This document shows positions 1-8,235 of a stretch of 64,000 bases of DNA, piece after piece. The stretch's first letter is position 1, and each line of letters starts with the position of its first letter. The notes under the pieces were generated by a model, which was not told the DNA's origin, made no database searches, and was given only the letters and a program-made list of their open reading frames with translations. The DNA is taken from the NCBI RefSeq assembly GCF_023074055.1, contig NZ_JADPKR010000108.1, forward strand, positions 310,001-374,000, read 5' to 3'. The stretch is from Bradyrhizobium sp. 141 (GTDB taxonomy: Bacteria > Pseudomonadota > Alphaproteobacteria > Rhizobiales > Xanthobacteraceae). The translations under genes were made by a program, and so were the position numbers.

Positions 1-395
1 GCGAACGAGTTCTCGCGGAACACCCAGAGTGTGAACAGCGTCGAGAGCAGGAACAGCGCGAGGCCGAACGCCTGCAACGCGACCGGCATGTCAGACCATT
101 GAATGCGCCGGTCGATGCCTATCAGCACCAGCCAGGCCAGCATCGCAATGACGAAGACGCTCATGAACACCTTGTCGGCGGCGGGCTGGTCCTGCTGCAG
201 GACCGGCCGCAGACGTTCGGCGAGCAGCGCCGGATCGATCCGGTAGAGCCACCAGCCGCAGAGCGGGCCGAGCAGGGTACATGTTGCGAGGAACACCCAG
301 GCCGAGGGCCAGCGCAAGGTCCCTGCAGACGCGAACAGCAGCGCGCCCATCGCGACGGTGGTGATCGTGTTCTGCAGCAGCAGTTTGGCGATCAT
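1..395 (-). CDS. Isoprenylcysteine carboxyl methyltransferase-like membrane protein (3' part outside window)
   Basis: The frame opens with ATG at 395 and stays open to the left edge, giving 131 codons without a stop; the C-terminal catalytic half is not in the window. The visible part begins MIAKLLLQNTITTVAMGALL and has three to four hydrophobic helices with the family-like motifs LRWPSAWVFL, DPALLAERL and FRENSF. These resemble the N-terminal half of the ICMT/PEMT-type membrane methyltransferases, which transfer a methyl group from SAM to small thiols, isoprenylated cysteines or lipids. The substrate cannot be told. It lies 85 bases downstream of the LuxR-like remnant on the same strand. Confidence 0.7.
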   Translation of the reverse strand, partial: MIAKLLLQNTITTVAMGALLFASAGTLRWPSAWVFLATCTLLGPLCGWWLYRIDPALLAERLRPVLQQDQPAADKVFMSVFVIAMLAWLVLIGIDRRIQWSDMPVALQAFGLALFLLSTLFTLWVFRENSF

Positions 396-480
396 TGTCG
401 ATCTTGTTCCATCCCACGCCGGTGCATTGATCGCACTTGTTTCCGGCAAACATGCGACCGCGACGCGACAGCGATTGTGG

Positions 481-846
481 TCAGACCTTGATCGGTGGCG
501 TAATGGCCGCCACGAGCCGAACCAGATCCGCCTGTCGTTTGGTTCCGGTCTTGGCGAAGATCCGGACGAGATGAGTCTTGATCGCCGTTTCGGCGATACC
601 CATGCTTCTGGCGACGTCAGGAACCCCGCCGATCTCGACAATGGACAGCAAGACGCGCAGCTCGGTCGACGTCAGCTTGAACAGCTTCCGGACGAGGTCG
701 GGCGCGACGATCGTATCGAGCGCGGCCTTGCTGACGAACAGCAGGGCGCAGGCGTCGTAGCTGGCTGCGAATCTTTGCCGCCGCCCGGCGGTCAGCGGCA
801 GGAGATGGGCGACATAATGCGAGCCGTCGCGGGCCGTCGGATGCAA
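481..846 (-). pseudogene. LuxR-type regulator, N-terminally truncated remnant
   Basis: The C-terminal part is a clear LuxR-type HTH (FKLTSTELRVLLSIVEIGGV, then VARSMGIAETAIKTHLVRIF and KTGTKRQADLVRLVA). It aligns along its length with the C-terminal half of the intact 225-residue regulator at 40742-41419. The N-terminal sensor half is missing: the same frame is open only up to 897 and is closed by the TGA that ends the small gene at 898-1071. The only starts are non-ATG (TTG at 846). I infer a deletion that removed the 5' half. It could still make a short DNA-binding protein, but no ribosome binding site is obvious. Confidence 0.6.
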
Positions 847-897
847 CGAGATGCTCCGGATCGACCGAATTGGGCGATCCGTCTTCGAGAGGATCGA

Positions 898-1071
898 TCA
901 GGCGAGCTGATCGATCCGCGTGCCCTGACCCGGCGGCAGCGGCGCGGGCGGCTGCGGCTTGTAGGTCGGGTCGGCGTCCTTGGTCTTGGTTTGATCGTCC
1001 TGCTGCTTGGTCGTGTCGTAGCTCGGAACCACGATCGCGATCGGCGGCGGTGCTACGGTAGAAACCTTCAT
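898..1071 (-). CDS. Small proline-rich hypothetical protein
   Basis: A 57-residue frame from ATG at 1071 with a GAGG element about nine bases upstream. The product starts MKVSTVAPPPIAIVVPSY, has a charged Gln/Asp/Lys middle and a Pro-rich end (KPQPPAPLPPGQG). There is no signal peptide or membrane segment. It resembles small uncharacterised proteins common in Bradyrhizobium genomes; I cannot assign a function. Its stop directly precedes, in the same frame, the truncated LuxR remnant, so this gene sits at the breakpoint of that deletion. Confidence 0.5.
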   Translation of the reverse strand: MKVSTVAPPPIAIVVPSYDTTKQQDDQTKTKDADPTYKPQPPAPLPPGQGTRIDQLA

Positions 1072-1417
1072 CCGCAAATCCTCACACATGGAAACAATTG
1101 ACCCTGCGCTGAGAGGACCGAAAATTCCTTCAAGCCAATCGTTAAAATGCGAGGGATCTGGTGCGGTGGAAGAGGCTGCTTTCGCGTCCGCCACGCGCCA
1201 ATTGCGTGAGACGACGAGACGTCTCCTCGTCATTGCGAGGAGCTCGTGCGACGAAGCAATCCAGACTGCCTCCGCGGAGAGGTTTCTCGATTGCTTCCGC
1301 CTTCGCCAAGGCTTCGGCGGACAAGTCGCTGCGCTTGCAATGACGGAATGTGTGGTGGGCGGCGTCGCGATGCGTTGCGACGCCGAGCGCGTAATAAGAG
1401 CGAAGGCAGTGCCCCGC
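1072..1417. other. Intergenic region with a dispersed palindrome
   Basis: No gene is supported here. Long frames exist on both strands but they run through the repeat at 1228-1345 and look like GC-rich artefacts. The part nearest 1071 should hold the promoter of the small gene; I see no convincing hexamers. Confidence 0.5.
1228..1345. repeat. Dispersed imperfect inverted repeat, CGTCATTGCGAGG type
   Basis: The left end reads CGTCATTGCGAGGAGC followed by GCGACGAAGCAATCCAG, and the right end is TTGCAATGACG, the complement of the left end. The inner segments (GCGACGAAGCAATCC and GATTGCTTCCGCC) are also partly complementary, so the whole can fold into a long hairpin. This is a palindrome type widespread in intergenic DNA of Bradyrhizobium-like genomes. 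Confidence 0.7.
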
Positions 1418-1891
1418 CTATTCGTCCTTGCCGCGCGTGATGGCGATCGACGCATCCTTCTTGGTGCGCGTGCATTCCATGTTGAGCCGCCGATAGCGCA
1501 TGCTGATCCTGTCGCCGCGCAGCAGCCCCATCCGCTTCAGGCAGCGTGTCGCGCCCGTCGTGGTGTCGTCCTTCGTCACGGTGAAGACGATCGCCGCCAT
1601 CGATCCCACCAGCGCATAAAACTCCGGCGTGGGCTTGCGATCACCCTTGGCATAAAGCTCGATGGAATATTTGTCGCCGCGGCAGCCGACGGACAACTCC
1701 TTGGCCGCCGGGTGCGTCAGGTAAACGACGTTGGCTGCCCGGAAATTCACCTTGAGGCGATCGACCTGGTTCGCCAGCTCCTTGGCGCTGTCGTCGCAGC
1801 GGTCGGCGCGCGCAGGCGAGGCGAGGGTCACAAGGCCGGTGATGGCGGCGGCGACCAGGATCGCGCCGCGGACGTTCAGTTTCAATGTCAT
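1418..1891 (-). CDS. Exported hypothetical protein
   Basis: 157 residues from ATG at 1891, which has an AAGGGG element upstream. It starts with a typical Sec signal peptide ([20 protein letters not shown], cleavage likely after SPARA). The mature part is about 128 residues with four cysteines (DRCDD, SVGCRG, ATRCLK, NMECT), so two disulfides are possible in the periplasm. I recognise no domain. It is divergent from the fumarase gene and followed by a repeat-bearing gap. Confidence 0.7.
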   Translation of the reverse strand: MTLKLNVRGAILVAAAITGLVTLASPARADRCDDSAKELANQVDRLKVNFRAANVVYLTHPAAKELSVGCRGDKYSIELYAKGDRKPTPEFYALVGSMAAIVFTVTKDDTTTGATRCLKRMGLLRGDRISMRYRRLNMECTRTKKDASIAITRGKDE

Positions 1892-2099
1892 GATGAAAAG
1901 CCCCTTAGGGCGCGCATTCAACCGTCGTCGCGCCCGGAGTGCAAGGGCGGGCGCGAGCCTTTCCACGTGCTGTACCAGTGCCTTCCTGAGCCCGAGCCTA
2001 CCTCCCCCATGCGCGCCGTTCCCTTCCCTTTCCGCTCAAAATGGGCTTAGAACGCTTCTACGCCGAGGCCCCGAGAGGCCCAAACCCCGAGATTCGCCC

Positions 2100-3755
2100 A
2101 TGAACGCTCCCACCGCCTTTCCCGACCCGTCAAAACCCGTTCCGCCCTACAAGCACACCCCGCTGTTCCCGCTGGGCAAGGATGAGACGCCCTACAAGAA
2201 GATCACGGCCGAGGGCGTGCGGGTCGAGAAGGTCCTGGGCAAGGACATGCTGGTGGTGTCGCGCGAGGCGCTGCGGGCGTTGTCGGAAGCGGCTTTCGGC
2301 GACATCAACCATTACCTGCGGCCGGGCCATCTGAAGCAGCTCCGCGCCATCCTGGAGGACGGCGAGGCGAGCCCGAACGACAAGTTCGTCGCGCTGGACT
2401 TTTTGAAGAATGCCAACATCGCCGCCGGCGGCGTGCTGCCGATGTGCCAGGACACCGGCACTGCGATCATCATGGGCAAGAAGGGCTGCAACGTCATTAC
2501 CGACGGCGACGACGAGGCAGCGCTCTCGGAAGGCGCGCGCGATGCGTACCTGCGCCGCAATCTGCGCTACTCGCAGGTCGCGCCGCTCTCGATGTACGAG
2601 GAGAAGAACACCGCCAACAACATGCCGGCGCAGTGCGAGATCTACGCCGAGGGCGACGACGCCTACAAGTTCATGTTCATGGCGAAGGGCGGCGGCTCCG
2701 CCAACAAGAGCTTCCTGTTTCAGGCGACGCCCTCGGTGCTGACCAAGGACCGGCTGCTTGCCTTCCTGAAGGAGAAGATCCTCACATTGGGCACGGCGGC
2801 ATGCCCGCCCTATCACCTCGCCATTGTGATCGGCGGCACCTCGGCCGAGCTGTGCATGAAGACGGTGAAGTTGGCCTCCGCGCGCTATCTCGACGCGCTG
2901 CCGACCCATGGCTCGCCCGACGGCAACGCCTTCCGCGACGTCGAGATGGAGAAGGAAATCCACAAGATGACGCAGTCGCTGGGTGTCGGCGCCCAGTTCG
3001 GCGGCAAATATTTCTGCCACGATGTGCGTGTGATCCGCATGCCGCGTCACGGCGCCTCGCTGCCGATCGGGCTTGGGGTGTCCTGCTCGGCGGACCGCCA
3101 GGTGCTCGGCAAGATCACCAAGGACGGCGTCTATCTCGAGGAGCTCGAGCACAACCCGGCGCAATATCTGCCTGAGGTCGAAGAGGCGCTCGGCGGCGAG
3201 GTCGTCAAGATCGACCTCAATCAGCCGATGAAGGACATCCTGGCGACGTTCTCGAAGCATCAGATCAAGACGCGTGTCTCGATGACCGGCACCATGATCG
3301 TGGCGCGCGACTCCGCCCATGCCAAGCTGCGCGAGCGGCTGGAGAAGGGCGAGCCGCTGCCGGATTACTTCAAGAACCATCCGGTCTACTACGCCGGCCC
3401 CGCCAAGACGCCCGAGGGCTACGCCTCCGGTGCGTTCGGTCCGACCACGGCCGGCCGCATGGATTCCTTCGTCGACCAGTTCCAGGCCGCCGGCGGCTCG
3501 ATGGTGATGGTGGCCAAGGGCAATCGCGCCCCGGCCGTACGCGAGGCCTGCAAGAAATACGGCGGCTTCTATCTCGGCTCGATCGGCGGCGCCGCGGCGA
3601 ACCTCGCCGAGCACTGCATCAAGAAGGTCGAGGTGCTCGAATATCCCGAGCTCGGCATGGAAGCGATCTGGCGCATCGAAGTCGTCGACTTCCCCGCCTT
3701 CATCATCGTCGACGACAAGGGCAACGACTTCTTCAAGGAGTTGAATCTAGGCTAG
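2100..3755 (+). CDS. fumA: Fumarate hydratase class I (iron-sulfur)
   Basis: 551 residues. Catalyses reversible hydration of fumarate to L-malate in the TCA cycle in the cytoplasm. This is the oxygen-sensitive [4Fe-4S] class I type with fused alpha and beta domains, unlike the class II enzyme. Three cysteines, C116 (MCQDTG), C235 (AACPPYH) and C329 (GVSCSADR), have the same mutual spacing as the cluster ligands of E. coli FumA (105, 224, 318). The C-terminal beta domain has the [19 protein letters not shown] region and the GPTTAGRMD motif. The frame is open further upstream, but ATG at 2100 gives the usual N-terminus. It stands alone, followed by a palindromic repeat. Confidence 0.95.
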   Translation: MNAPTAFPDPSKPVPPYKHTPLFPLGKDETPYKKITAEGVRVEKVLGKDMLVVSREALRALSEAAFGDINHYLRPGHLKQLRAILEDGEASPNDKFVALDFLKNANIAAGGVLPMCQDTGTAIIMGKKGCNVITDGDDEAALSEGARDAYLRRNLRYSQVAPLSMYEEKNTANNMPAQCEIYAEGDDAYKFMFMAKGGGSANKSFLFQATPSVLTKDRLLAFLKEKILTLGTAACPPYHLAIVIGGTSAELCMKTVKLASARYLDALPTHGSPDGNAFRDVEMEKEIHKMTQSLGVGAQFGGKYFCHDVRVIRMPRHGASLPIGLGVSCSADRQVLGKITKDGVYLEELEHNPAQYLPEVEEALGGEVVKIDLNQPMKDILATFSKHQIKTRVSMTGTMIVARDSAHAKLRERLEKGEPLPDYFKNHPVYYAGPAKTPEGYASGAFGPTTAGRMDSFVDQFQAAGGSMVMVAKGNRAPAVREACKKYGGFYLGSIGGAAANLAEHCIKKVEVLEYPELGMEAIWRIEVVDFPAFIIVDDKGNDFFKELNLG

Positions 3756-3808
3756 GTTACATCACCGCGCTGGCGCGCAGTGATGTTGCATGTATCTCCG
3801 CAGGAGAC

Positions 3809-3893
3809 CGTCATGCCCGGGCTTGTCCCGGGCATCCACGTTCTTCGTGCTGCGAGCAAGGCGTGGATGGCCGGGACAAGCCCGGCCATGACG
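3809..3893. repeat. Dispersed inverted repeat, CGTCATGCCCGGGC type
   Basis: CGTCATGCCCGGGC at the left is matched by the complementary GCCCGGCCATGACG at the right, and GGCATCCACGTTCTT pairs with GCGTGGATGGCC inside. A second copy is at 63587-63717. It lies between convergent genes and may also end transcription. Confidence 0.75.
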
Positions 3894-3912
3894 ATGCGGA
3901 AACTTCAGCGGC

Positions 3913-4833
3913 CTAACTGCAATTCGTGACCTGGTTGGAGCACAGCGAGCGCCACCAGCCGCGGACGCCGTCATGGCTCTCGACGAGGCCCCAATATCCG
4001 CTGCAGGCGAGAATGCGCTTCGGCCCGCCGTCGCCGTCGATCGGGCCGCCGAGTTCGCGCTGGGCGGGCATCCATTTGGCGTCGACGAAGGGCGCCTGGA
4101 AAAGTCCGCCGGCGCGCGTGTAGCCGTTGGCATAGCTGGCGCCGACCTTGTTGGCCGCGACCCAGCCGCGCCCGGCATAGGGTTTTGGCGCGCTACGTGG
4201 ATATTTCTTGTCGTCCTCGTAGTCCTTGCCGGGCGGCTTCGCGCCTTCGATCAGAAACCAGCCGCTCTTGAAGCCGATGATACGGAATTCGGTGAGCCAG
4301 CCGCCCTCGGGCGTGTTCTCGGCGCCGCCCAGTTTGAGCCGATAGGGCGGCGGCAGCGTGCCGAGCACGCGCGCTTTCACCGACGGCTCGGCGCGCACGT
4401 TGAGGCCGCTGGGATCCTTGTCGACGGACCGAGCGCCGAGACTGCAGGGCTCGGTGCCATCGGGCAGTGCCCCGCGTCTGGCGGCAAGATCGGCGTGCAG
4501 CTTGGCGAAATCGGTGTCGTCGTCGTCAGGGGCTGGCTCCGCGCGCGGCTTCAACTCGGCTGATATCGCGCGCGTCGCATCCGGTATCAGCCTGACGACG
4601 AGGCTCTCGCGCGCAGCGAACACGCTGGCCGGCGTTTTCGGATCGTTCGATGTCTCGGGATAGACGGCGAGGTAGCCGGTCGCACCTTCGGTGCGATAGG
4701 CGGTGCCGGCCACGTAACCCGCCGGCACCAGGGCGAGCGCGCTTGCGCGCCACGCCGGGTCGGTGTCATCCGCGCGCGCCGCTTGTGTCGCGACGCACAG
4801 GATCGTCGCCGCGATGAGACGGAGCACGCGCAC
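3913..4833 (-). CDS. Exported SH3b-domain-like protein
   Basis: 306 residues from GTG at 4833 with AAGG nine bases upstream. A signal peptide is clear (MRVLRLIAATILCVATQAARA). The central segment DPSGLNVRAEPSVKARVLGTLPP is a typical bacterial SH3-like (SH3b) start, and the following FKSGWFLIEGA and GRGWVAANKVG suit that fold. SH3b domains often bind cell-wall peptides. The last 60 residues carry a Cys/Trp-rich motif (LACSGYWGLVESHDGVRGWW) and end in two more cysteines. I infer a periplasmic protein of unknown partner. The gene follows 4843-5139 by nine bases on the same strand. Confidence 0.7.
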   Translation of the reverse strand: MRVLRLIAATILCVATQAARADDTDPAWRASALALVPAGYVAGTAYRTEGATGYLAVYPETSNDPKTPASVFAARESLVVRLIPDATRAISAELKPRAEPAPDDDDTDFAKLHADLAARRGALPDGTEPCSLGARSVDKDPSGLNVRAEPSVKARVLGTLPPPYRLKLGGAENTPEGGWLTEFRIIGFKSGWFLIEGAKPPGKDYEDDKKYPRSAPKPYAGRGWVAANKVGASYANGYTRAGGLFQAPFVDAKWMPAQRELGGPIDGDGGPKRILACSGYWGLVESHDGVRGWWRSLCSNQVTNCS

Positions 4834-4842
4834 TGTGCGGCC

Positions 4843-5139
4843 TTACGCGCGGGCGCCCGTGAAGGGGAAGCTGCCCATCGGACCGATGCCCATCTCGCCG
4901 CTGATGCTGTCGCCGGAGACCGTGCCGGCAAATTCGAGCGTGAGCGGCATCGGGTTGTCGATCGAGACCTTCCACGAGACGTTGTCGCCAGAGACGGTGC
5001 CGTCGAAGATCTCGGCGGTATTACCTTCCGCGCCTTGCGTGCCCGTGAGCGTGCCGCCGGCGGCCTTGAGGCTCAGCGTCGCCTGGCGCTCGCCCATCGG
5101 CGTCGTCATGGTCAGATTCCAGTTGCCGTCTACGGCCAT
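4843..5139 (-). CDS. Small beta-rich hypothetical protein
   Basis: 98 residues from ATG at 5139, with no signal peptide. The sequence repeats a pattern of short beta strands and Gly/Thr turns: GNWNLTMTTPMGERQATLSL, GGTLTGTQGAEG, DGTVSGDNVSWKV, AGTVSGDSISGEM. The duplicated GTVSGD-x-(I/V)S unit suggests a small beta-sandwich or barrel built from repeated hairpins. No function is known to me. It is nine bases upstream of the SH3b gene and probably cotranscribed with it. Confidence 0.65.
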   Translation of the reverse strand: MAVDGNWNLTMTTPMGERQATLSLKAAGGTLTGTQGAEGNTAEIFDGTVSGDNVSWKVSIDNPMPLTLEFAGTVSGDSISGEMGIGPMGSFPFTGARA

Positions 5140-5242
5140 TCCCGTCTCCCAAAATCCCGGCAGGCCACGACGATCCGCGGCCAGTCCTGAGCGAGCCTAT
5201 AGCCCAACTCGTCGCGCGTGCCTAACGCTGCATTGGAGGCAT

Positions 5243-5797
5243 TTAGGCGCGGGCGGCGGCGCGCCGGCGGCTGGTGACGATGAGCCGGAGCACAACATAC
5301 TGCACGGCGAAGGCGAGGATCTTGGCGCCGCCTGCGACCACCGTGAGGTAGAACGCCCACAGCTTCAGATCGCCTGTGGAGGCGACGGCGATCATGCCGA
5401 CGCCGATCACGAACATCAGCACCGCCCAGGCATAGCCCGCAGCCGTCACATATTCCGGGACGGTCTCGACGACGATCGGTGGCATATAGCGCAGCATCCA
5501 GCCGCGCTTGAGCATGATCGCGCCGATCGCGAAATGCGCGATCGAAGGCTTTGCCATCATGAAGCGGGGATCATGGGTCAGCAGTGTGATCGCGCCGAGT
5601 CCGACGACGAGCGCGAGGCTCGCATAGGTCATGTAGTTGAGTTGCTGCCCCTTGATACGCGCGTAGATCACCTGCGCGATCGCGCCGGCGATCGCCACCG
5701 ATGTCGCCAGGATGACGTTGTCGGTGACGAGATAGACGACCAGGAAGACGATGGCGGAGAAGAGATCGGAGGCGAGGCGGGCGAATACGTCCTTCAT
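5243..5797 (-). CDS. YciB/IspZ-type inner membrane protein (septation protein A family)
   Basis: 184 residues. ATG at 5797 is preferred over the in-frame TTG two codons upstream because AGGA lies six bases before it. Five or six hydrophobic helices and motifs such as VATSVAIAGAIAQV (close to AIAATIAQI in the family), ALVVGLGAITLL and THDPRFMMAKPSI identify the YciB/IspZ family, linked in enterics to envelope integrity and septation. It is 12 bases downstream of 5810-6385 and belongs to the operator-controlled cluster. Whether it is the housekeeping YciB or a paralog recruited to this cluster is not decidable here. Confidence 0.75.
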   Translation of the reverse strand: MKDVFARLASDLFSAIVFLVVYLVTDNVILATSVAIAGAIAQVIYARIKGQQLNYMTYASLALVVGLGAITLLTHDPRFMMAKPSIAHFAIGAIMLKRGWMLRYMPPIVVETVPEYVTAAGYAWAVLMFVIGVGMIAVASTGDLKLWAFYLTVVAGGAKILAFAVQYVVLRLIVTSRRRAAARA

Positions 5798-5809
5798 CTT
5801 CAATCCTGT

Positions 5810-6385
5810 TCAGCGAACGTTGGGCAATGTGCGGGCGGGCGTACCGTACTTGATCTGGCGATACTCGGGATACCACTTTGTGAAGTAAATCGCGCTGTTG
5901 CGCGCGGCGAAGGCGACCGCAAGGCTCGACCAGAGCGGCAGGCCCGGGACATAGAGCAGCACGACATTGGCGGCCGCCATCAAGAGTGTGGCCGCGGTCC
6001 AGGCGCCGGTGATGACGTAATTGGCGTGGAGAAAGCCCGGCATCGCCGCGGTCTCGGCCGGCACCGCTTCAAGCGCATATTGCAACGTGAAGGGACGGCG
6101 GACCAGCATCGAGCCGAGCGAGATGGCGAAGATGCCGAGATCGACCGACAGCTTGACGCCGAGCGCTCCCAGCGTCGGATCGAGCAGCGCGAGGTAGAGG
6201 CCGATCGCAGCGAACACGACAGCCGAGCCCGCGGCCAGGGTCTTCACCGAACGGCCGCAAGCCACATCGATCGCGACGGTGCCGAGGCAGATCGTGGAGG
6301 CCGCGAACATACTAACCGTGGCCGACGTCACCAGCATCAGGAAGGTGTAAGCGCCGTAGGGCGCGAGGATCAGGAAAATCGCCAT
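5810..6385 (-). CDS. Multi-spanning membrane protein, unknown function
   Basis: 191 residues with about five hydrophobic helices (FLILAPYGAYTFLMLVTSA, TLAAGSAVVFAAIGLYLALL and others). A conserved-looking soluble stretch LVRRPFTLQYALEAVP lies near residue 100 and the C-terminus is hydrophilic (FTKWYPEYRQIKYG). I do not recognise the family, though helix layout and its neighbour recall YciB-like proteins. It is the first gene behind the promoter/operator at 6405-6476 and runs into the YciB-like gene, so the two are likely translated from one mRNA under TetR-type control. Confidence 0.6.
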   Translation of the reverse strand: MAIFLILAPYGAYTFLMLVTSATVSMFAASTICLGTVAIDVACGRSVKTLAAGSAVVFAAIGLYLALLDPTLGALGVKLSVDLGIFAISLGSMLVRRPFTLQYALEAVPAETAAMPGFLHANYVITGAWTAATLLMAAANVVLLYVPGLPLWSSLAVAFAARNSAIYFTKWYPEYRQIKYGTPARTLPNVR

Positions 6386-6404
6386 TGCCCACCTCGGTCA
6401 GGCC

Positions 6405-6425
6405 GATCTTTACGATGTAAAGATC
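6405..6425. promoter_or_regulatory. TetR-type operator O1, perfect palindrome
   Basis: GATCTTTAC-GAT-GTAAAGATC: nine-base arms with a three-base spacer, perfectly complementary. It overlaps the downstream edge of the predicted -10 (6424-6429) of the promoter for 5810-6385, where repressor binding would block initiation. The same palindrome recurs at 8183-8201. The TetR gene at 8275 is the obvious candidate to bind both. Confidence 0.75.
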
Positions 6426-6452
6426 AATAATTCAGGAGAGATCCCGGGTCAA
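6424..6452 (-). promoter_or_regulatory. Promoter for the 6385-to-5243 membrane gene pair
   Basis: Read on the minus strand: TTGACC (6452-6447), 17 bases, TATTGA (6429-6424), then directly the operator palindrome. The same arrangement (TTGACC, 17 bases, TATCGA, operator) stands before the carotenoid oxygenase gene, which supports both predictions. Confidence 0.6.
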
Positions 6453-6457
6453 GCGAA

Positions 6458-6476
6458 ATCTTTACAGTGTCAAAAT
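6458..6476. promoter_or_regulatory. TetR-type operator O1b, imperfect copy
   Basis: ATCTTTAC-AGT-GTCAAAAT. The left arm is identical to the perfect operator; the right arm matches at six of eight positions. It lies upstream of the -35 of the membrane-gene promoter and overlaps the TAA stop of 6462-6725. The companion copy at 8236-8254 has the same imperfection. Confidence 0.55.
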
Positions 6477-6725
6477 AACGTAAGCGACCTCCAAAAAATG
6501 AAGCGCTGCAACGGCTTGGTCGGACGCCTCGCCGGCCAATTCCATCCAAGACAGACGCGACAGGATCGGCAGCGCGGCGGCGATGAGAAGGCCGGCGGCG
6601 AGCAGGATGCCGCCGTTGAAGATGACGTGGCTGCTTCGCCGACGCCGGATCATCTGGAGCGTGAGCGCGACGCAAGCCAGGGTGAGGACAGCGAGAAAAC
6701 TCGCAGTGATCGAGGGCATGTGCAT
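6462..6725 (-). CDS. Small two-helix membrane protein, unknown function
   Basis: 87 residues from ATG at 6725 (AAAGAG eight bases upstream); an internal ATG at 6719 is possible. There are two or three hydrophobic segments (ITASFLAVLTLACVALTL and GILLAAGLLIAAALPIL) separated by an Arg-rich loop (QMIRRRRSSH). No family recognised. It starts 45 bases after the carotenoid oxygenase stop and its own stop codon lies in operator O1b, so it probably shares the oxygenase transcript. Confidence 0.6.
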   Translation of the reverse strand: MHMPSITASFLAVLTLACVALTLQMIRRRRSSHVIFNGGILLAAGLLIAAALPILSRLSWMELAGEASDQAVAALHFLEVAYVILTL

Positions 6726-6770
6726 GAGACATCTCTTTGGTAACGCATCTGCGCTGTCATTCCGGGCGTG

Positions 6771-8168
6771 CTAAACCGCGCTCACCCAGTTGCCGTGAAA
6801 ACCATCGGGCACGCGGTGGCCGAGCTGCACCAGCGCGACGGGGCCCGCCTCGATATCGGTGGCGTTGAACACGGCGAGGTCGCTGCGGTTCTCCCGCGCG
6901 CGCCAGACCACCGCCAGCAGCCAGCCATCGCCCTCAGTCGCATCCTTCGATCGCTCGACGAACACCGGTTCGGAGATGGTGTCGCCGGCGGGCAGAAGAT
7001 AATGGCCGAGCCGGCGGCCGTTGCCGTCGACATGGACGACGCCGCAGAGCGCGCCGAACATCGGCAGCCGCGGATTCGCGCAGGCGTACCAGCCGTGACG
7101 GTTTTTCAGCCCGGCGCGGCGGTCGTCGATGCGCGGGAATTCGCCGGTGAGATCGTCCAGGTAAGTCTGCTGGAAGCGGTCGGTATTGCCTGAGAGGTCG
7201 AAGGTCCAGCGGCAATGCCGGGCGCGCGACTTCTCCGGATCGGTCGGCCGGCCGTCGGGATGCGGAAACAGCGGCGCTTCCTCGAACTGCATGACGTCGG
7301 CGACGATGCGGTTCTCGTCCTCCCACGCATTCATGACGTGGAAGACGTAGCAGGCCTCAGCTCGAAACCAGACGATCTCTTTGGCCGTGCCGCTCCGCTT
7401 CATCACGCCGACATAGGCGCCCTTGTCCGGCTCCCAGGCGTAGGGCGGCCGTCCGCTCATTGCACGCTCCATGCTGCCGGTGACCGGGAGGATCGGAAAC
7501 AGCACATGGTTCGCGGTGACGATGAAGTCGTGCACCATGCTGGCATAGGGCGCCTCGAACCGCTCGAATCGCGTCGTCTTGCCGGAGGCGTCGATCGAGC
7601 CGTAGGAGAGGGCGGGCGTCAGCGGACCTGCCGCGTTGTAGCCGAAGAACACCAGTTCGCCGGTCGCAGGGTCGATCTTCGGATGCGCGGTAAAACTGCC
7701 GGCGACGCGGCCCTGGTAGTTGTGATAGCCGCGCGTCGCCAGCGTGCCCGGCTCGATCTCGGTCGGCAGATGCGCCTCTTCCAGCGCCAGCAGCTTGCCG
7801 GCATGGAAAATGATGTTGGTGTTGGCGACGCCGCTATCGGTGAGATCGGCCGGCGCATCCGGCAGCTTGCGGCCGAAGCCGCCGAACAGGGCGCGGCCGG
7901 CATCGTGCTCGGCAAGCCATTTCGGAGTGCGGACCCAGCGGTTGCGGTAGCTGGCGCGCCCATTGTCGAGCTGGAACGCGTGCAGCATGCCGTCGCCGAC
8001 GAACCAATGCGCGCCGGGCGAAGCGAATTGCGGATTGGGGCCGTTGCGATAGAGCGTGCCGTTCAGCTCGCGCGGCAATTCGCCGATGATCTTCAGGAAT
8101 GGCGCGTCCGCTTCGAACGGGATCGGCGCGATATTGTTGCGGCGCTCAGTGATGGAGTCGTGCTGCAC
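6771..8168 (-). CDS. Carotenoid oxygenase (RPE65/CCD family)
   Basis: 465 residues, usual family length. These non-heme Fe(II) dioxygenases cleave a double bond in carotenoids, apocarotenoids or stilbenes. The four-histidine iron site is complete: H162 (TAHPKID), H213 (MVHDF), H277 (VFHVMNAWED) and H458 (FHGNW). The N-terminal GTLYRNGPNPQF and HWFVGDGMLHAF are also characteristic. Glutamates that normally hold the histidines appear present (FEEAPLFP, ISEPVFVER). It is divergent from the TetR gene and has its own promoter and operator at 8183-8254, implying induction by a ligand that may be the substrate or product. The substrate is not predictable. Confidence 0.9.
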   Translation of the reverse strand: MQHDSITERRNNIAPIPFEADAPFLKIIGELPRELNGTLYRNGPNPQFASPGAHWFVGDGMLHAFQLDNGRASYRNRWVRTPKWLAEHDAGRALFGGFGRKLPDAPADLTDSGVANTNIIFHAGKLLALEEAHLPTEIEPGTLATRGYHNYQGRVAGSFTAHPKIDPATGELVFFGYNAAGPLTPALSYGSIDASGKTTRFERFEAPYASMVHDFIVTANHVLFPILPVTGSMERAMSGRPPYAWEPDKGAYVGVMKRSGTAKEIVWFRAEACYVFHVMNAWEDENRIVADVMQFEEAPLFPHPDGRPTDPEKSRARHCRWTFDLSGNTDRFQQTYLDDLTGEFPRIDDRRAGLKNRHGWYACANPRLPMFGALCGVVHVDGNGRRLGHYLLPAGDTISEPVFVERSKDATEGDGWLLAVVWRARENRSDLAVFNATDIEAGPVALVQLGHRVPDGFHGNWVSAV

Positions 8169-8182
8169 GGCATATCCTCCTG

Positions 8183-8201
8183 ATCTTTACATCGTAAAGA
8201 T
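8183..8201. promoter_or_regulatory. TetR-type operator O2, perfect palindrome
   Basis: ATCTTTAC-ATC-GTAAAGAT, eight-base perfect arms, one base after the -10 of the oxygenase promoter and about 15 bases before its start codon. It is the same site as 6405-6425. Confidence 0.75.
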
Positions 8202-8230
8202 TCGATAGCGCCGATTGCCGCATTGGTCAA
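8202..8230 (-). promoter_or_regulatory. Promoter of the carotenoid oxygenase gene
   Basis: Minus-strand TTGACC (8230-8225), exactly 17 bases, TATCGA (8207-8202). The operator palindrome follows at once, in the transcription start region. Confidence 0.6.
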
Positions 8231-8235
8231 GCGAA

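Noticed and set aside
2130-3614. 494-codon minus-strand frame over fumarase
   Set aside because: Complement of a strongly coding gene; residue pattern (Arg/His/Leu/Gly-rich, no motifs) is an antisense shadow.
4763-6430. 555-codon plus-strand frame
   Set aside because: It spans three minus-strand genes with clear starts and membrane helices, and its own product is His/Arg/Asp-rich low-complexity sequence.
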